64,000 nucleotides of DNA, from contig FJOG01000039.1 of the NCBI GenBank assembly GCA_900073065.1, forward strand, positions 23,964-87,963, read 5' to 3'. Position numbers and translations under genes: made by a program. The stretch is from Phialocephala subalpina. Lineage: Eukaryota; Ascomycota; Leotiomycetes; Helotiales; Mollisiaceae. The notes below the pieces were generated by a model. The model was not told the origin of the DNA. It did not search any database and worked only from the letters and a program-made list of their open reading frames with translations. This document shows, piece by piece, positions 12,601 to 24,223 of the stretch. Positions within the stretch are counted from its first letter, which is position 1, and each line of letters begins with the position of its first letter.

Positions 12601-13604
12601 CGTGGTATCATAAAAGGGCTTCCCTCAACGCCAGCTCCAGCTGATCAAAGTTTCTCGAAGGTACTTCGTGTTCCGGAACGTGGTCGACAGTCGGAGTATT
12701 CGCGCGTGCGGTCTCGAACGTTTTTTGACTTAAAGTGGTCTGGTTGATGCGATATTCCTCCACCTTATCCTATGCATAATCCCAAAAAGCTAGAAACGAG
12801 CGACTTGCGGTGAGCAACGTGGGGTTTGGTAACGAACGTGTTGGCAGTTGGAGCAGCCAGAGAGAGCGTGAGGTGAAAAAACAAAAAGATGCAGAGAAGG
12901 TGAGGTGAGGGTTCAGGCTGAGCGAGACGACCTCACGATGGCCGACAAAGAAAGGATCGGCCTCAAGCCCCCCGTTCACAACCTGCCCAATTATGCACGC
13001 CTGTCGCCGGGCCCAAAGCTTCAAGCTGCACATTCTCCGTGGGATCTTAACCCAAATTGCACAACCAACCACACGCCACCGCACGAACGGTCAAAGCAAA
13101 GGCAGAGTTGGGAAATTGCGGGCAATCTCAAAATTATATCGCCAATCACGGGAGGCGTTTTCTGATTTATCTGGGCCCAATAAGGGGGTGCCGAAGCTTC
13201 GCCTAAGAGTTTCCGCGGCGTCTAACCACTTTCGCCGTACCTGACGCTTATGCATAACAGGCAGTAGCTAATTACCCCAGCTTAGCATCTATCCAATGAG
13301 AACATCGGATGCTCATTCAGGGGGAGCTTCCCCGACGTGAAGAACAAAGTTTTTGTTCTCGGCTCCCCGCTAGCGAGATGCCAATGAAAGTTGTCTCATG
13401 TGACTGACAGCAACGTGCTGCAGCGACGACGTTGAAGGCTGGGAGAGTCTGGACCAGTAGGAAGGAGAAAGGTGAATCGACTTGTGACGAGCGTAACGGG
13501 ATGTCTTCACGTCCATATGGCCAGAGAAATGCGATTTGTTGCTGTGCCCGTTCCTCCCATTACCCAAATACCCAACGAGGACCCTGAATACCGAGTTGCT
13601 GTTA
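12601..13604. other. Intergenic, upstream of the SUN gene
   Basis: This should contain the SUN gene promoter. Short frames on both strands near 12770-13250 have no recognisable motif. I see no RNA gene or repeat. Confidence 0.45.
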
Positions 13605-14039
13605 TTAATTTGAGTTCGGAATTACCACCTGATGTTTGCGGACTGATGAAGTTGTTGATAGGGTTACATCAGAATCTAATACCGGAAGCTTGGCTGTTTG
13701 TGGAGGTAACCGATGAGACTGAGATTGGCTTCGCCTGGTTGGGCCTGGATCAACGCCTAAACACAACAAAGAAGTCTTCGACCCGGACGAGTCAGTCAAA
13801 CTTAAAGATGCGCGGAGCAGTTGATGCCATTTCTGGTGAGCCGACATGCCAGCGCTCTCATTTGCTGAAGATGCATTGCTGGGTTGCGAATAGAAGGTTC
13901 TGCCTGGGAAGTCGTCGAAGACATGTCTTGCAGCTGCAGCCAGATTAGATCCTTTTGGATACCGTGGGTGAGCAGAGATCCTGTAGGTGAGTACAGAGAA
14001 GACAACAAGAAGTCGCAATGTCGTGTATCTTCGTGACAT
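13605..14039 (-). CDS. Possible small secreted protein, hypothetical
   Basis: A minus-strand frame begins with MSRRYTTLRLLVVFSVLTY, a good signal-peptide shape, followed by ISAHPRYPKGSN and AAAARHVFDDFPGRTFYSQPS. It has no family I recognise. Only the first 60 residues or so look protein-like. The Ser-rich second half may be out of frame, with an unplaced intron. It lies alone between the SUN gene and the methyltransferase. Confidence 0.35.
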   Translation of the reverse strand: MSRRYTTLRLLVVFSVLTYRISAHPRYPKGSNLAAAARHVFDDFPGRTFYSQPSNASSANESAGMSAHQKWHQLLRASLSLTDSSGSKTSLLCLGVDPGPTRRSQSQSHRLPPQTAKLPVLDSDVTLSTTSSVRKHQVVIPNSN

Positions 14040-14908
14040 CCATCGATCAGATACTGCCACTTCCTGCAGGTCTGGCAGAGAAATAGGCTGAATCTGTGAG
14101 AGAGATTCCTATGCAGGGTCCTGCGAAGGCATAAGTTTAAATTTGGAATAATGGCGTGAAGTAATAAACCGGAAGAATTGAACGTGTATGTGAATGGTTA
14201 CCTTGATCCGACGGAGTGTTTCGTTCAAAGTATTTGGATTTCTGTGTACCTGTAACCCGTCCTGAGGTTTTGTTGACTCATATGGGGCGTCGCTCAAGGG
14301 GATACTGAGATGCATTGAACTTCGAACTTGGTCTCCAATGAGGGCAAAGTTGAATTGGGGGCGTGGGGTACCGTAAGGTTATGTCCAAGTTCGAGGAATT
14401 CCATTTCGTATCCAAGGGATAAACAGGACAAGTTTCGAGAAGATGCCGTAAGACGTAGAGAGGCAGAGATATGAAATGCATGCCTTCGGAGAAAGCACAT
14501 GGTCTTGCAGTATCTGACGCTTGTCGTGGGCTGCAGCTTGCATGATCTTCTTGCATGTCGAAGAACGGCAGTGATGTGAAGAAGGAAAGAGATGACTTTG
14601 AAGTTGCTTTTCTGTCTCTCCGTAGGTGGGGCGGCATCGATAAGATTAGGAAATGCGCTATGCCCAATTCGGTCGCTGCCAGTTTATTGGAGATCTGATG
14701 ATGCAAAACTGAATGTCCGAAATCCTGGGACTACTTTTCTCTTAACCCTTTGAAACAATTGTCCTGCCAGCAAGACGTACATTTAATCCCGAGAGATGAT
14801 TCACAACCCGCGCTGAGAATCCGCGGATGGTTGCTCCTAGCTCGAACACCGCCAGCCAGCCTTGCAGCTTCACAAGCCTCATCCCCCGCGCTCTCCTCTA
14901 TCAAAGAC
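14040..14908. other. Intergenic, upstream of the carboxyl methyltransferase
   Basis: No supported gene. Minus-strand frames near 14280-14700 have no motif. The last few hundred bases should carry the promoter of the plus-strand methyltransferase gene. Confidence 0.45.
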
Positions 14909-16116
14909 ATGTCGGCGCAGCAGATTCCCAACCTTCTCACCTTACGAGGTGGGCCACGTTTCCGAGGCGGCAGAGGACGAGGACGTGGACCGGGCGGCCA
15001 TAACACCGGCAATCCAGAGCTTCAAGCTCGATTCCAAAAAGACCGAGATATCCAGTCAACAGACACAGACGCGGCAGTGTCTCGACTCAGCGCTGTTGAT
15101 CTAGGCTATCTAGACGACCCATTTGCTTCGTACTTTGTCAGTGGCCCTAGCACACGCAGACTGCCTATCATCAATCGCGGTTCGTTGAAGCTATTCCACC
15201 TGCCAAGGTCCTGATCCCACCCACTGATTGTCATTTCATAGGCACATATACACGCACGACTGCCCTTGACATCCTCATCCATACCTTCCTATCCGACCAC
15301 AATGCGAGTACTTCTAGCCAACAAACGAAACAAATTATATCTTTGGGAGCCGGAACAGATACAAGATATTTTAGGCTTCGAGCCCAAAATAAACACCACA
15401 ATCTCATCTACCATGAATTCGACTTTCCCTCCGTTTCCTTAACAAAAGAACGAATCGCTAAAAATACCCGTCTGCTACGTGAGAGCGAAGACGAAACATT
15501 CTTTGGAGCATCAGAAACTATACCTAGTATCTCTGGACTCAATGCAGGGTGGGGAATAGAGCGCTCGAAGGACGGTGTGCTGGAGACCACATATTGCTTC
15601 CATCCTCTCGATCTTCGGCAGCTTCCCACAACACAGAACCCGATCCGCGGCCTTCGAACCGATTTACCTACATTGATTATATCCGAATGCTGTCTCTGCT
15701 ATCTTGAAGTCGAGAAGTCAAAAGACGTGGTACAATGGTTTACTGGCAGGATCCCCTCGATTGGTCTCGTACTTTACGAACCCATCGGAGTTCACGATTC
15801 TTTTGGACAAATGATGGTATCCAATCTGGCTGCTAGGAACATTACTATGCCGTCTTTGGAGTTATACAAGACAATTCCAGATCAAAAATCACGCTTAGCT
15901 GAATTTGGTTTCACAACTGCGGACGGCGGTCAAGCAGCTGAGACCGTAGAAGATATTTGGGAGAAGTGGATTCCTACAGACGAAAAGGAGCGTGTCGACG
16001 CGTTGGAGGGATTAGATGAGGTCGAGGAATGGCAGATGCTGGCAAGGCATTATACTATTGCTTGGGGTTGGCGGGGTACGACAGGGTGGGAAAACCTGAA
16101 AACTCTTCAAGCATGA
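14909..16116 (+). CDS. ppm1: Leucine carboxyl methyltransferase 1 (PP2A methyltransferase)
   Basis: This enzyme methylates the C-terminal leucine of the PP2A catalytic subunit using S-adenosylmethionine and so controls assembly of PP2A holoenzymes. Exons 14909-15179 and 15242-16116 are joined by a 62-nt intron with a GTTCGT donor and TAG acceptor, giving 381 residues, the usual fungal length. Landmarks are [10 protein letters not shown] at the start, an Arg/Gly-rich patch, [26 protein letters not shown] across the junction, the SAM-binding [21 protein letters not shown], and [12 protein letters not shown] with YEPIG. An upstream in-frame ATG near 14750 exists, but MSAxQIPNL is the conserved fungal N-terminus, so 14909 is preferred. 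Confidence 0.95.
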
Positions 16117-16512
16117 AAAACAACTCATACATCGATGGTTACTCTTTCGAGGTCAGACCCGATTGGTCAACTTCATACACTATCTCGTGTGAGATTTTGA
16201 CCTTCTAGAACGACTCCAAGATTGCGCAACCACATCTAGAGGAATCATCCCGTCACACGTCAAACACAACCATCTGCGTGACGGAGAAAGTGTTCCGTCG
16301 CACTTTACTCTTGCTATGTAAGTCACGGAACTCGAGGTAAGACATCCGTACTGGAATGGGTTCGTTGCTGTTACCACGATAGCTATCTCGCATTCCTTAG
16401 TTTTCTCCTCCAACGTCATTCTCAGTCTTTCTCTCACTGATTTCTGTTTTGCCGTGTCCGATCTTGGATCTTTCTTCTTTTCCTAGCCATCATTTTTTAG
16501 AGTTTACACACG
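16117..16512. other. Intergenic, GH16 gene promoter region
   Basis: This 400-base gap separates two plus-strand genes. It holds no gene that I can support and should include the methyltransferase 3' end and the GH16 promoter. Confidence 0.5.
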
Positions 16513-18696
16513 ATGATACCTATAACAAATTCATTTGCGAAGTTCATTCTTGCAACATTATTTCTTCGTCAGGCAGCTGCGAGTACATATCAACTCGATA
16601 CAGATTACTCGGGTTCATCATTTTTCAATGGCTTTTCTTTCTTTACCGTAAGTCTTACAGCTAGCTTTCACATTCTGCAGACTTTCCAATATCGTCTCAT
16701 ACTCATTGGTTTCATACTGAACACACTATAGCAACCTGACTACACCCATGGATTCGTCTCGTAAGTCAAATATCAGCCCATCATCTCAAGTACAATCATC
16801 TGACTCTTTCCAGATACCTCAACCAAACAACGGCCTCGAGCCAAGGGCTCATAGTCACCATGGCGAACGGCTCGGTATACATGGGCGTCGATCATACCAG
16901 CGTCTTGAACCCAATAACCGGGCCTGGGAGAGCGAGCGTCAGGATCACAAGTAACAAAGCTTGGACGCATGGGTTGTTCATTTTAGACTTGGCACATATG
17001 CCTGGGACGAATTGTGGGAGCTGGCCTGCTTGTGAGTTGATGGGGACATTGGTAAGGAGGGGGCAAAAGGGGAGAGGCTGACTGTGGTGAAGATTGGATG
17101 GTTGGGCCGAATTGGCCTGCTGGTGGAGAAATTGATGTTATTGAAGGTATGCCTCATTGACATTCTTGCTGAACTTGCTACGATACAATGGCCTTCACTA
17201 CGTCCGTACCAATGCCTGCAGCCAATCATACTGACAACCCAGGCGTCAACAGCAACACCTTGAACCAAGTCTCACTCCACACGTAAGTATCCTACTTCAT
17301 TATCCTCTCCCAACCCCTCTAAAACCCCACAGCAACGACAACTGCTCCATCTCCGGAACCAATGAGCTCGGAACAATGATAAACCCCATCTGCCAAGAAT
17401 CCGCCTCCACCGGCTGTGGAGTCTTAACCTCCAACCCCTCCTCCTACGGAACGCCCTTCAACCTCGCCTCCGGCGGTGTTTATGCTACGGAATGGACTTC
17501 CACCGCCATCCGCGTATATAAGTCCTTGACGAAAGCCCCCTTTCCCATCCCAAACTATCCTATGAATTTCCCTCGACACAATGTCCCAACTATTCAAGTA
17601 CATTCTGCACGGAACAGTTACTAACTCACCATTCCACAGGGTATTTCCCCCGCTCCGGCATCCCTGCCGACATTTTGGCCCATTCTCCCGACCCTTCGAA
17701 ATGGGGCTTGCCGCAAGCGAACATGCAGGGAAACTGCGATATTGATAAACATTTCTATCAGCATCAGATTGTGTTCGATACTACGTTTTGTGGGGATTGG
17801 GCGGGGAGTGTGTGGCCTTGGGATCCGGTTTGTAGTGTGAAGGCAGCGGATTGTAATACTTATGTGGCGAAGAATCCGGGGGCTTTTGCTGATGCGTGAG
17901 TTGACGTTTTTTTTGTGTGAGCGAAAAGTGGGAGGAGAGAGGCTAATGATATGATAGGTATTGGATGGTGAATTATTTGAGGGTCTATACGAGTGTACCT
18001 GCTGCGAGTTCGACGAGTCTGAAGGCAGCTGCGACGTCGAGTTCACGAGCGGCAACAACGACTTTCAAGCAAGCTGCAACCTCGACAATCAAATCCTCGT
18101 CTTCAAGTTCGAAGGCAACACCCTCGAGCACGAAATCGGGAAGTTCTATTACTCTCATCAGTACGAAGAAAACAAGCTCTTCTCTATCCTTGACGTCGAT
18201 TAGTACGAAATCAAGCGGCAGCTCAAGCACCAAGAAAACTAGTACATCATCCTCGACATCGACTCTCAGATCATCGACCTCTTCTCTGAAAAGTTCCTCC
18301 TCTTTTCAAATCACCAGACCCCAAAAGTCTTCCACCTCATCCTCGTCCCTCCATCCGAATCCAACGACCAACGTCTCCCTACCTGCCCCCCTACCGAAGG
18401 TACATCCGAATCACGGACCTGCTATATTTGCGAGATCCGGGTTCTTGAATGTTTCTTCGAGCGTTTCGTCCATAATCCCAGCCAAGTCGAACGCTGCCGT
18501 CTTGGCATCAACTGTTTGGGGTGGAGTTGGTGTTACGAGCAAGGTGGTTGTCATCACGAGTACAGGTATGGCGAGTACGACTCAAAGTGTTAGTATCACA
18601 ACGACGATGTCGAAGAGTGAAGCTGGGAGTTTGAGGGGTATGGGGTGGAAGGGCGGGTTAGTAGTGATGGCTGGGGTGGTGTTTTGGGGGTTGTGA
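16513..18696 (+). CDS. GPI-anchored glycoside hydrolase family 16 protein
   Basis: A secreted GH16 enzyme, probably acting on beta-1,3(4)-glucan of the wall. Eight exons are read: 16513-16647, 16732-16760, 16814-17031, 17093-17146, 17243-17282, 17333-17517, 17640-17895 and 17958-18696, giving 551 residues in one frame. A signal peptide precedes STYQLDTDYSG. The catalytic signature GGEIDVIEG (the ExDxxE motif) sits at the exon 4/5 junction, with SNKAWTHGLFILDL before it and RVWYFPRSGIPADI after it. The second half is Ser/Thr-rich and ends in a hydrophobic GPI-type tail (GLVVMAGVVFWGL). Intron 6 (17518-17639) begins with AT rather than GT, although its branch point (TTACTAAC) and CAG end are normal. 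That is either a rare AT-AG intron or a mutated donor that would impair the gene. The other introns are GT-AG. Confidence 0.85.
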
Positions 18697-19802
18697 GGTG
18701 GATTCTTGGTTATATTTGTTGAGCGGAGAAGATAGCATAGCGTTTTGATTTCATGCGAATTATTTAGAAGCAAGTTCTGTTTTAAATCTCGATTCGTCGG
18801 ACTCCAGACGGGAAATACAGCCTGCACGCGCAAGAGGCTTTTTCAAGTCTTACTTTTGTTTACGCTTTGGGGTTTTTGCATATTTTACTCCCCTCAGATG
18901 TCCGGCTGTGGGCGGGAGTTTGACTCTTGTTTGTTGCAGATCGCATTATACTCCGCTCCGCTCCGCCGCCTCAACACTTGACTTTCAGTCGTACATTGCT
19001 CACCTTTTGTTGCCGTCGCAGGCCTATCTGCAGCTCAAATACGGGAGGGTTTGACGGTCGACCTATCGGCCGTCGTCCTCCAGCCTTGCTGTCGAGGAGA
19101 GATCGGGTTCTGGGATTTGCGACAAAGCTTCTGCGCGCTCAACCGTACCCTCAACGCCGACGTGTAGCGACCACTGGTAAGAAAAATCCACCTTCACGAG
19201 GACTGAAAGCAACAGAATTAGAAGAAAGACAAAAGAACCACCGGCAGCCCGCGGGATGCCGGCGTAAGAAACCCTAGCTAGAAAAAGGTTTGCTTTCGAG
19301 GAGGATGGAGGTGGGCGGTGACACAAGCCGCTCAATTCGAATGGCTATTGATAGCCTGGGCGGACCGGTAACTAATTCTGGTGATTCAAGAACTAGTGTT
19401 TTCTGTTGGCAATGGAATGATTCTGCTTATTTAAATCTATATTGATAGACCATGAGCCCGTGAGGCTGCGGATGAGGGAGGGTGGGGCTAAGGGAAAGAG
19501 GGGATTGAAGGCGAGGAGGAAGGCGGATTTTACCCGAGGACAATCGTTAGAGGGTTGTGTGACAAGCGCAATTCAGGTATGTTTATCATTCTTATATTAC
19601 TGTACATCGTTGCCTTTGAACCGTCAACTCACATCGAATTTTCTCCTCTTCACTTTCATCTTCAAGTCAATGCCCGAACTGCCACCGGGGTTGTCGATAG
19701 TCACAAGCTACCTTTGAGTCCTTTTTCTCATATCATCAAGTTTCAATTCACTACCTACATCTACTGTTCCGGTCTGACTTTATCCTAGGCTTTCATATCA
19801 AG
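18697..19802. other. Intergenic with one copy of a dispersed repeat
   Basis: No supported gene lies here. A segment near 19003-19125 resembles one near 57896-58010. The remainder includes the 3' flanks of the GH16 gene and of the convergent DJ-1-type gene. Confidence 0.5.
19003..19125 (+). repeat. Dispersed repeat, copy A
   Basis: The core reads GTCGCAGGCCTATCTGCAGC, then CTCAAATACGGGAGGG, GACGGTCGACCTATCGGC and CGTCGTCCTC. The sequence at 57896-58010 shares this order with about three quarters identity by eye. No coding or terminal structure was found, so it is probably a relic of an older element. Confidence 0.6.
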
Positions 19803-20605
19803 CTACCCCTTGAGAATCTCATCCAAAATCGCCTGCCCAGTCGGCCCAGCGCTCGGAGGATTCTGCCCATTAATCAACTTCCCACCCCTCCCAACCACAA
19901 CATGAACATCATAAGGCTTTTCTCCCTTGGAATAATTCCCGCCAGAAGCTTCATCCAACTGAGTCTCTAAACTAAAAGGCATGATACCCCTCACTCCCGC
20001 CATCTCTTCCTCTACATTCGAATATCCCGTCACAGGCTCCCCGTGAAGAAAGTACTTTCCTGAAGGCAGCTTCACTTTGGCAAGTGCAGCTGGTCCATGG
20101 CACACCGAGCTGATGATTTTGTTTGCGTTGTAGAACTCGTTGATGAGTTTGTGGGAGATGGGGTCGGTTGCGAGGTCAAACATTGCTGCAAGTTGCACAA
20201 ATCAGTAAGTTGCACTCATCGTGGAAGGAGAGACTCACGACCCCAACCTCCAACGTAAAACACAGCAGCAAATTCCTCAGCTCGGCCCAAGAACATTTCA
20301 AGCTTCTCGGTAATCTTCCAGGTCTTCTCATCTCTCGTGAGGAATTTCTTGGTCACGAGATCATCGTCTGCTACTTGGGCTGACATAGGGTCGAGTGGTG
20401 ATTCTCCGCCTTTTGGGGAGGCCCAGATGATGTCTACATGGGGAGCCAGGACCTCGTATGGGTGGGCTCCTTCGGGCTGTGGTTGTTAGACGACGAAGTA
20501 AGGGAAGGTTGGGATGCTTGCCAAGTACCATCCCGTCTTGCGGTCGGTGTTACCGAGCTTGTCGTGGGATGTTACCACGAAGAGGACTTTGGGTCTTGGA
20601 GACAT
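19803..20605 (-). CDS. DJ-1/PfpI family protein, Hsp31-like glyoxalase III
   Basis: A member of the DJ-1/ThiJ/PfpI superfamily closest in pattern to fungal Hsp31, which converts methylglyoxal to lactate without glutathione and acts in carbonyl and oxidative stress. Exons 20605-20522, 20476-20239 and 20185-19803 give 234 residues, the expected length. Motifs are PKVLFVVTSHDKLGNT, GWYLPEGAHPYEV (the conserved Glu), FYVGGWGPMFDLATD, and the nucleophile elbow SVCHGPAAL with its Cys-His pair. Intron 1 (20477-20521, 45 nt) starts GCAAGC, a GC-AG intron that keeps the reading frame. Intron 2 is GT-AG. The gene is divergent from the trypsin-fold gene beginning near 21943. Confidence 0.92.
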
Positions 20606-21942
20606 GGTTTTCGAATACGATGCTGTTTGCGAGTTTGCTTGGGGTTGCTGGGAAATAAGAGGATGAGGGACAATCGTTCCAAGGGCTGCATTTATATAAG
20701 ATCTTACGTTGTAGAAGAGGAGAAAGATGGCTTGATCACTTATCAAGAAGATAGTTATTCAGGGACTCTACGAGCGCATACTACTCTACAAGGCACATTA
20801 AGTCCCATCACTTACTGTTCATCCTACTCTATCGCCGCAACCATGTTCATAAGGCAAGTGTTGATGATGCCGCATGCTTTAACGCCGATTCGCCTGCTTA
20901 AACCTGTGGGAAGAATTTTAGATAAAGACACAAACGTGCCGAATACGCTCTCAAATGTCCACGAACTTTGAATAGTTCTCGCGATTTTAGTATGGGCGAT
21001 GTCCAGAACAGTTTTGTCTCCTTTATGAGGGGATGTGGGACGATTGAAAGCATACGAGATTAGTGTCGTACAAGATGCAGTGCGTTAAAACGCGCTAGTC
21101 GTGTGCTTCGGACACACCCGTATGCCTTTCCTCGCCACCTCATTTCCTTTCCATGACCTTTTCATCTCCAACTTCCGAATCGCACATCGACTCGAAAGAA
21201 TTGCAAACGGTGAGCACTTCTGCTCTTGTCTTCTGAGATAATCATTATCTCAATTGAAACAGTTCGGGTACTTTCTCATTGAGGGTTCACATCTTCAGAT
21301 CATCACTCATCAGCCTTTCGCAGCGAGCTGGCGGGGAACTGCCCAACTTTATCCACGACGTACCATTCGACGAGTATCGCTCCTGTCTCGCATTCTCCTA
21401 TCAGATTTTACGACGGCTAAACATCGATTGATTATTTCTTGCAGCCTTGCCGCGTCATCTGAAGTTGTCCTCGAGAGGCTCGAGGACGCGTGGCAGTGGA
21501 AGCGACAGCTCCTTCCCAGCATCTGACTCGCTGCTGCCACTTTGACAGGATCTCCTTCCGCTTTTGCATGCAGATGCCTCTTGTTGATTTGCTCTAGTCG
21601 AGTTAAGGTTACACTGGCTCATGGATCTTCATTGCTTTTCTTTCCGATGGGTCTTGGCATTTTCTGTTCGCCAGCTTACGCGGTCAGTCGTCCACGACGC
21701 CGTGAACACTGCAAACGGCGATACTCCAGTATGGAGTTATTAAGAATCTATGTATCGTATGCAGGAAAGTGTCGACATTCTATAACGTTTCTTGAAATTA
21801 ATGTCACGACTGCGCTGCTGGATCTAAGGACCCTATTCTCCAAGCGTATCAATTCATCATTTGCATATGGACCCGGTTTGATATGGAAGAGGACCCATGT
21901 CAAAAGATTCGGTGATCTCCTGGGTCGTGCCGGCAGGCGAAC
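20606..21942. other. Intergenic between divergent genes
   Basis: This 1.3-kb stretch separates the minus-strand DJ-1 gene and the plus-strand trypsin-fold gene. Short plus-strand frames at 20438-20971 and 21254-21946 show no motif. An unrecognised 5' exon of the downstream gene could lie here. Confidence 0.4.
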
Positions 21943-24024
21943 ATGAACTCCACGACTCCAGATACAAGCACTTCAACTTGGCCAGACCTGAAGGATACTC
22001 TGGTATCGGGAAGTTCTCATTATCCTCCAACGTCTGGAACATCTTCATCTATACGACCTCAATGGCGAGATCCGGAAGCATCTATTGGTCTTCCTTGTTG
22101 TTCTCTCGGTCTACTGAAGTGTTGGGAAGTGATAGGTCTAGCTCTTCACGCCTCCAAACCGTTGTTGCGCGGGGTCAAAGACTTCCTGGATCAGCATGCC
22201 GACTATCTACATAATAATATATCTACCCCATTCTCTATCACATTTGGGTTGTTCATGATCGGGAGGACTGAGCAGAACTCGAGTCCGACGCTGGTCATCA
22301 GTTGCGAATCAGAGCTCGCCCGCGATAGATGTATTAACCTATGTCGGAGAAGCAGCATGCTTATTCATTACCCTGGAGTATTGCTGGCCAGCAGCTCGCA
22401 CTCTCCTACGACTCTTGGCCGAGTTCAATCTCAGGATGCCCTGACTGCAGCCGACAACGACTTCGTGTTCTTCACTCCTCCAAGCACTGATAATGTCTGC
22501 GGTCGCGCGATACATGTTATGGAGAGATCAGTGCCAAGGACTCTCTGCCCTACATCTATCTCTCAGAAGGCAACCATTGGAGGGTTCGTACGCTTACGAA
22601 CGAGCGAGCATGATGGTCTATACTGTGGGCTTACTGTGGCACATGCCTTCGAGGATGACTTTAGCTTTCCGCTCCCAAGTCCATGGATGGGGTTTTCTTT
22701 TGATGGAGAGGAGCCTATTCTCGAAAAAGATGCTCTCGGTGATGTGTTGATGGGTGAAGGTCAGTACCCCTCAACGCTGCTTGAGTCCATTATTGACAGT
22801 TTGCTAGGTGAAGCATCGGAGTCTAGCCTTGCCAGGCACTCTTCTCAGCTTTGCGGCATGATCAATGCCCCATATGGGGATAGAACTTACTCGGGTACGT
22901 ATCATCCGAGGATAAACAAGGAGTGCCGCTAAAGGAGATAGACTCGGTTAAGCATATGGAGGGACAAGGGATCGGGAGTCGCCTCACATCGTCCCTAAAC
23001 GGTCAACACCCGGACCTTGACTGGGCGTTGGTTGAGATTCAACAACCATACCACGAACCTGCAAATGTCATGTCCGTAGAGTGGATCGCAGGCGGGACTC
23101 AAATGTGTGTTAAGCATTTTGTTTCTGCTATCAAGGAAACAGCAAACGTTTTGGTCGTGACAAGCACCGGAACCCAGACAGGCTTTTTATCCTCCTCTTC
23201 AATGTTCTACAAGTCTCCTCACGCCGTTTCTTCTGAAGAAGTATATGTCGTGCGACTCGATGGGAAATTTAGTGAGTGATTGCTCTGAATGATTGTTGAA
23301 GTGGTCCACGCTGACTGCTCTAGAAAGAGGAGATGCTGGGGCATGGGTCATCGATCCAGAAAGTGGTGATTTATACGGGCATCTAATTGCAGGTTGTCCC
23401 GACTCCAATGTTGCATACCTTATCCCTGCCCACCGAATTTTCAGCGATATCAGAGAGCAGCTAGGTGGTACAGTAGAGTTGGCAGGCATGGCCCCCACCG
23501 CTCAACGACGGGACGAATCATCAACCCAATTGGGCATGATTCAGACTGACGAGGAAATAATGAAACAGCTACAAATGAGTAGAGCAATATTTGCAGAGAT
23601 GGCTGTTCGTCCTGTCCCTCATTCAACCCCAATCGACACGCTGACAGCAAACTAGGTCGAGACAGAAGTAATCTATCAAGCACTAATCACCAATCCATCT
23701 AACCTAAAAAAATACATCAAGAAACAATCTCCCTACTCCTGGAACGACATCTCCGATAAATCAAAATACGAAGCGATGATACGTTTGAGCAGCTCCACGA
23801 ATCCAAGAACACAACCGTTCTGGTACCAAGGACGCGCAGCACAAGGCAGAGAGAATATCTTGGCTAGATGGTTCCTGTTTAGGAGGTTCAGGTTGGTGGG
23901 GATGGGCCAGCAGAAGAGGTATGGCGGGGCACATCCCGAAGATTTAGATATGATGTTCGTCCCGAGACCGGCATCGAGAATGAGGAACCGGCCGGGTACG
24001 CCTACCAGCTCGCTGGGACATTGA
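21943..24024 (+). CDS. Trypsin-fold fungal protein with Ser-to-Ala active site
   Basis: This resembles the large fungal family with a chymotrypsin-like domain. The His region is GLTVAHAFEDD, the Asp region HPDLDWALVEI, and the Ser-position loop reads RGDAGAWVIDPESGDLYGH, so alanine stands where GDSG would be expected. The exon ending at 23271, exon 23324-23604 and exon 23656-24024 join cleanly through 52- and 51-nt introns with GCTGAC branch points. The last adds a C-terminal module with SWNDISD and QGRENILARWFLFRRFR. A frame change between about 22807 and 22920 is unresolved. The first frame runs on to 22932, while the next is open from 22884. Either an intron I cannot place or an indel separates them. 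Residues before the His region are not recognised. The start at 21943 is tentative. Confidence 0.62.
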
Positions 24025-24223
24025 GGCGGCGGTGCTGACACGTGGTCAGTGAATATGGCGGGCACATCAGGGAGTGGCCATCTGCTCGACGGATAAGGCT
24101 GCTTCTACTACTTACAGCTTAGTGGGGTTGATTATACTGTAACTTATAAACACTCGAGTAGATGCAGGCTGCAGTCCTTAAGAGTGCACTTGCAAAACAA
24201 TTCAGCGCCAATTAAATCTAGTT

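Noticed and set aside
14278..14706. 142-codon minus-strand frame
   Set aside because: No motif, composition unlike neighbouring genes, and it lies in the promoter region of the methyltransferase.
16513..20605. Wall-enzyme or secondary-metabolite cluster in the 11-21 kb region
   Set aside because: Only two wall-related genes occur, separated by a phosphatase methyltransferase, with no synthase, transporter or shared regulator.
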